From Kineosporia succinea (GTDB lineage: Bacteria; Actinomycetota; Actinomycetes; Actinomycetales; Kineosporiaceae): a DNA stretch of 64,000 nucleotides. The stretch is taken from positions 7,809,241 to 7,873,240 of the forward strand of contig NZ_JAUSQZ010000001.1 in NCBI RefSeq assembly GCF_030811555.1. The letters are read 5' to 3'. Under the pieces are notes generated by a model. The model was not told the origin of the DNA, did no database searches, and saw nothing but the letters and a program-made list of their open reading frames with translations. Positions 63,207-64,000 of this stretch are shown here, piece by piece (positions within the stretch are counted from its first letter, which is position 1; every line of letters starts with the position of its first letter). The position numbers were made by a program, and so were the translations under genes.

Positions 63207-64000
63207 CGCCGGCAAGACCAGCCTGACCGAACGGCTGCTGTTCGCCACCGGCGCGTCCACCTTCCTCGGGAGCGTCGACGCCGGCACCACCCGCACCGAC
63301 TCGATGGACCTCGAGCGCCGTCGCGGCATCACCATCCGCGCGTCCGTCACGGCCTTCGCCCTGGGCGACCTGACCGTGACGCTCGTGGACACTCCCGGCC
63401 ACCCGGACTTCATCGCCGAGGTCGAGCGCTCGATCGGGGTGCTCGACGCGGCCGTGCTCGTGGTGTCCGCCGTCGAGGGCGTGCAGTCGCAGACCGTGCA
63501 GATCTGGCGTGCCCTGCGCCGCGCCGGCGTTCCCACCCTGATCTTCGTGAACAAGGTCGACCGTTCGGGCGCCGACACCGCGAACGTGCTGCGGCAGATC
63601 ACGAACCACCTCACCGACACACCCGTCCCCCTCACCCGGGCCGACCACGAAGGACGCCCCGACGCGTCCGTACGCGCTCTGGACCTCACCGCGGAGCCCG
63701 TGGTCACCGCACTGGCGGGCGTGAACGACGAGGTACTGGAAGACTATGTGCACGAACGCCTTCCGGGTTCCGAGCAGCTGGACAAGCTGCTCTGGGCCAG
63801 CATTCCCGCCGTGACCCCGGTGCTCTTCGGTTCGGCCCTGACCGGGGCGGGTCTCGACGAGCTGCTGAAAGCCCTGCGGCGCCTGCCCGTCTCACCCGCC
63901 GACCTCTTCGGTGAACCCACCGCCACCGTCTTCGCCATCGACCGCGACGAGCAGGGCCGGCGCCGTACCTGGGTGCGCGTGTGGCGAGGACGTCTCGTCC
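63157..64000 (+). CDS. TetM/OtrA-like ribosomal protection GTPase (3' end outside window)
   Basis: The first 281 codons of a translation-factor GTPase resembling EF-G and the tetracycline ribosomal protection proteins. G1 is GVVAHVDAGKTSLTERLL, the switch I Thr lies in RRRGITIRASV, G3 is VDTPGHPDFIAEVERSIGVLDAAVLVVSAVEGVQSQT and G4 is IFVNKVD. Direct start on the G domain and the GSVDAGTTRTDSMDLERRRGIT segment favour the Tet(M)/Otr(A) group over housekeeping EF-G. It could confer tetracycline tolerance or be a related factor. ATG 63157 has GGAG about nine bases upstream. Confidence 0.85.
   Translation, partial: MSRPTRCLTLGVVAHVDAGKTSLTERLLFATGASTFLGSVDAGTTRTDSMDLERRRGITIRASVTAFALGDLTVTLVDTPGHPDFIAEVERSIGVLDAAVLVVSAVEGVQSQTVQIWRALRRAGVPTLIFVNKVDRSGADTANVLRQITNHLTDTPVPLTRADHEGRPDASVRALDLTAEPVVTALAGVNDEVLEDYVHERLPGSEQLDKLLWASIPAVTPVLFGSALTGAGLDELLKALRRLPVSPADLFGEPTATVFAIDRDEQGRRRTWVRVWRGRLV

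Overview
The window is 64 kb of very GC-rich DNA with strong GC preference at third codon positions, many GTG starts and ATGA/GTGA stop-start overlaps. The gene families (LytR-CpsA-Psr protein, MptB-like mannosyltransferase, SARP regulator, cobalamin-controlled metE, cinnamycin-type lanthipeptide genes) point to an actinomycete. I cannot name the genus from sequence alone. No rRNA, tRNA, insertion sequence, integrase or CRISPR array was seen. Both ends are cut inside genes: a flavin monooxygenase at the left and a TetM/OtrA-like GTPase at the right.

Layout. 1-2.8 kb: flavin monooxygenase and a divergent TetR regulator sharing a 37-bp dyad, then an APH-fold kinase. 3-4.5 kb: secreted chitinase ending at a perfect 16-bp terminator stem. 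4.6-8.6 kb: formate/nitrite-type channel, two-component system and acetyltransferase. 9.2-13.5 kb: LCP cell-wall protein, a cobalamin riboswitch and metE. 13.5-18.1 kb: siderophore-binding lipoprotein, MptB-like mannosyltransferase and a membrane phosphatase-like protein. 18.1-22.2 kb: ECF sigma factor, zinc anti-sigma factor and an ABC exporter in one overlapping operon.

22.4-29.9 kb: a complete-looking class II lanthipeptide cluster of the cinnamycin/duramycin type. Reading along the minus strand it holds a Cinorf7/DurN-like protein, a precursor, a LanM synthetase, a CinX-like hydroxylase carrying a Nif11-like N-terminus, and a two-gene ABC exporter. A SARP activator gene lies convergent to these. 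The predicted 19-residue core CQTSCSWGPITAICDGTTK keeps every residue needed for the cinnamycin rings but changes most positions of the lipid-contacting face. Three direct repeats at an exact 11-bp period, upstream of the first gene, look like the SARP operator.

30-38 kb is mixed: hemerythrin, methyltransferases, two alcohol dehydrogenases, a histidine kinase with an extra C-terminal domain, an AraC regulator and a CBS protein. 38-52.4 kb looks like an acyl-substrate uptake and beta-oxidation region: a Liv-type ABC transporter, acyl-CoA ligase, two acyl-CoA dehydrogenases, thiolase, MaoC hydratase, SDR, thioesterase and two TetR regulators. Three of its promoter regions share an 18-bp near-palindrome, so it is probably one TetR regulon. 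52.5-60.7 kb is sugar-acid catabolism: an IlvD/Edd-type dehydratase with an SMP-30 lactonase, and a hexuronate module (uxuB, uxaA, LacI regulator, uxaC) with two AAACGTTT operators. 60.7-64 kb holds a DUF4253 protein, an acetyltransferase, an Fpg/Nei glycosylase with an incomplete zinc finger, and the truncated TetM-like gene preceded by a possible leader peptide.
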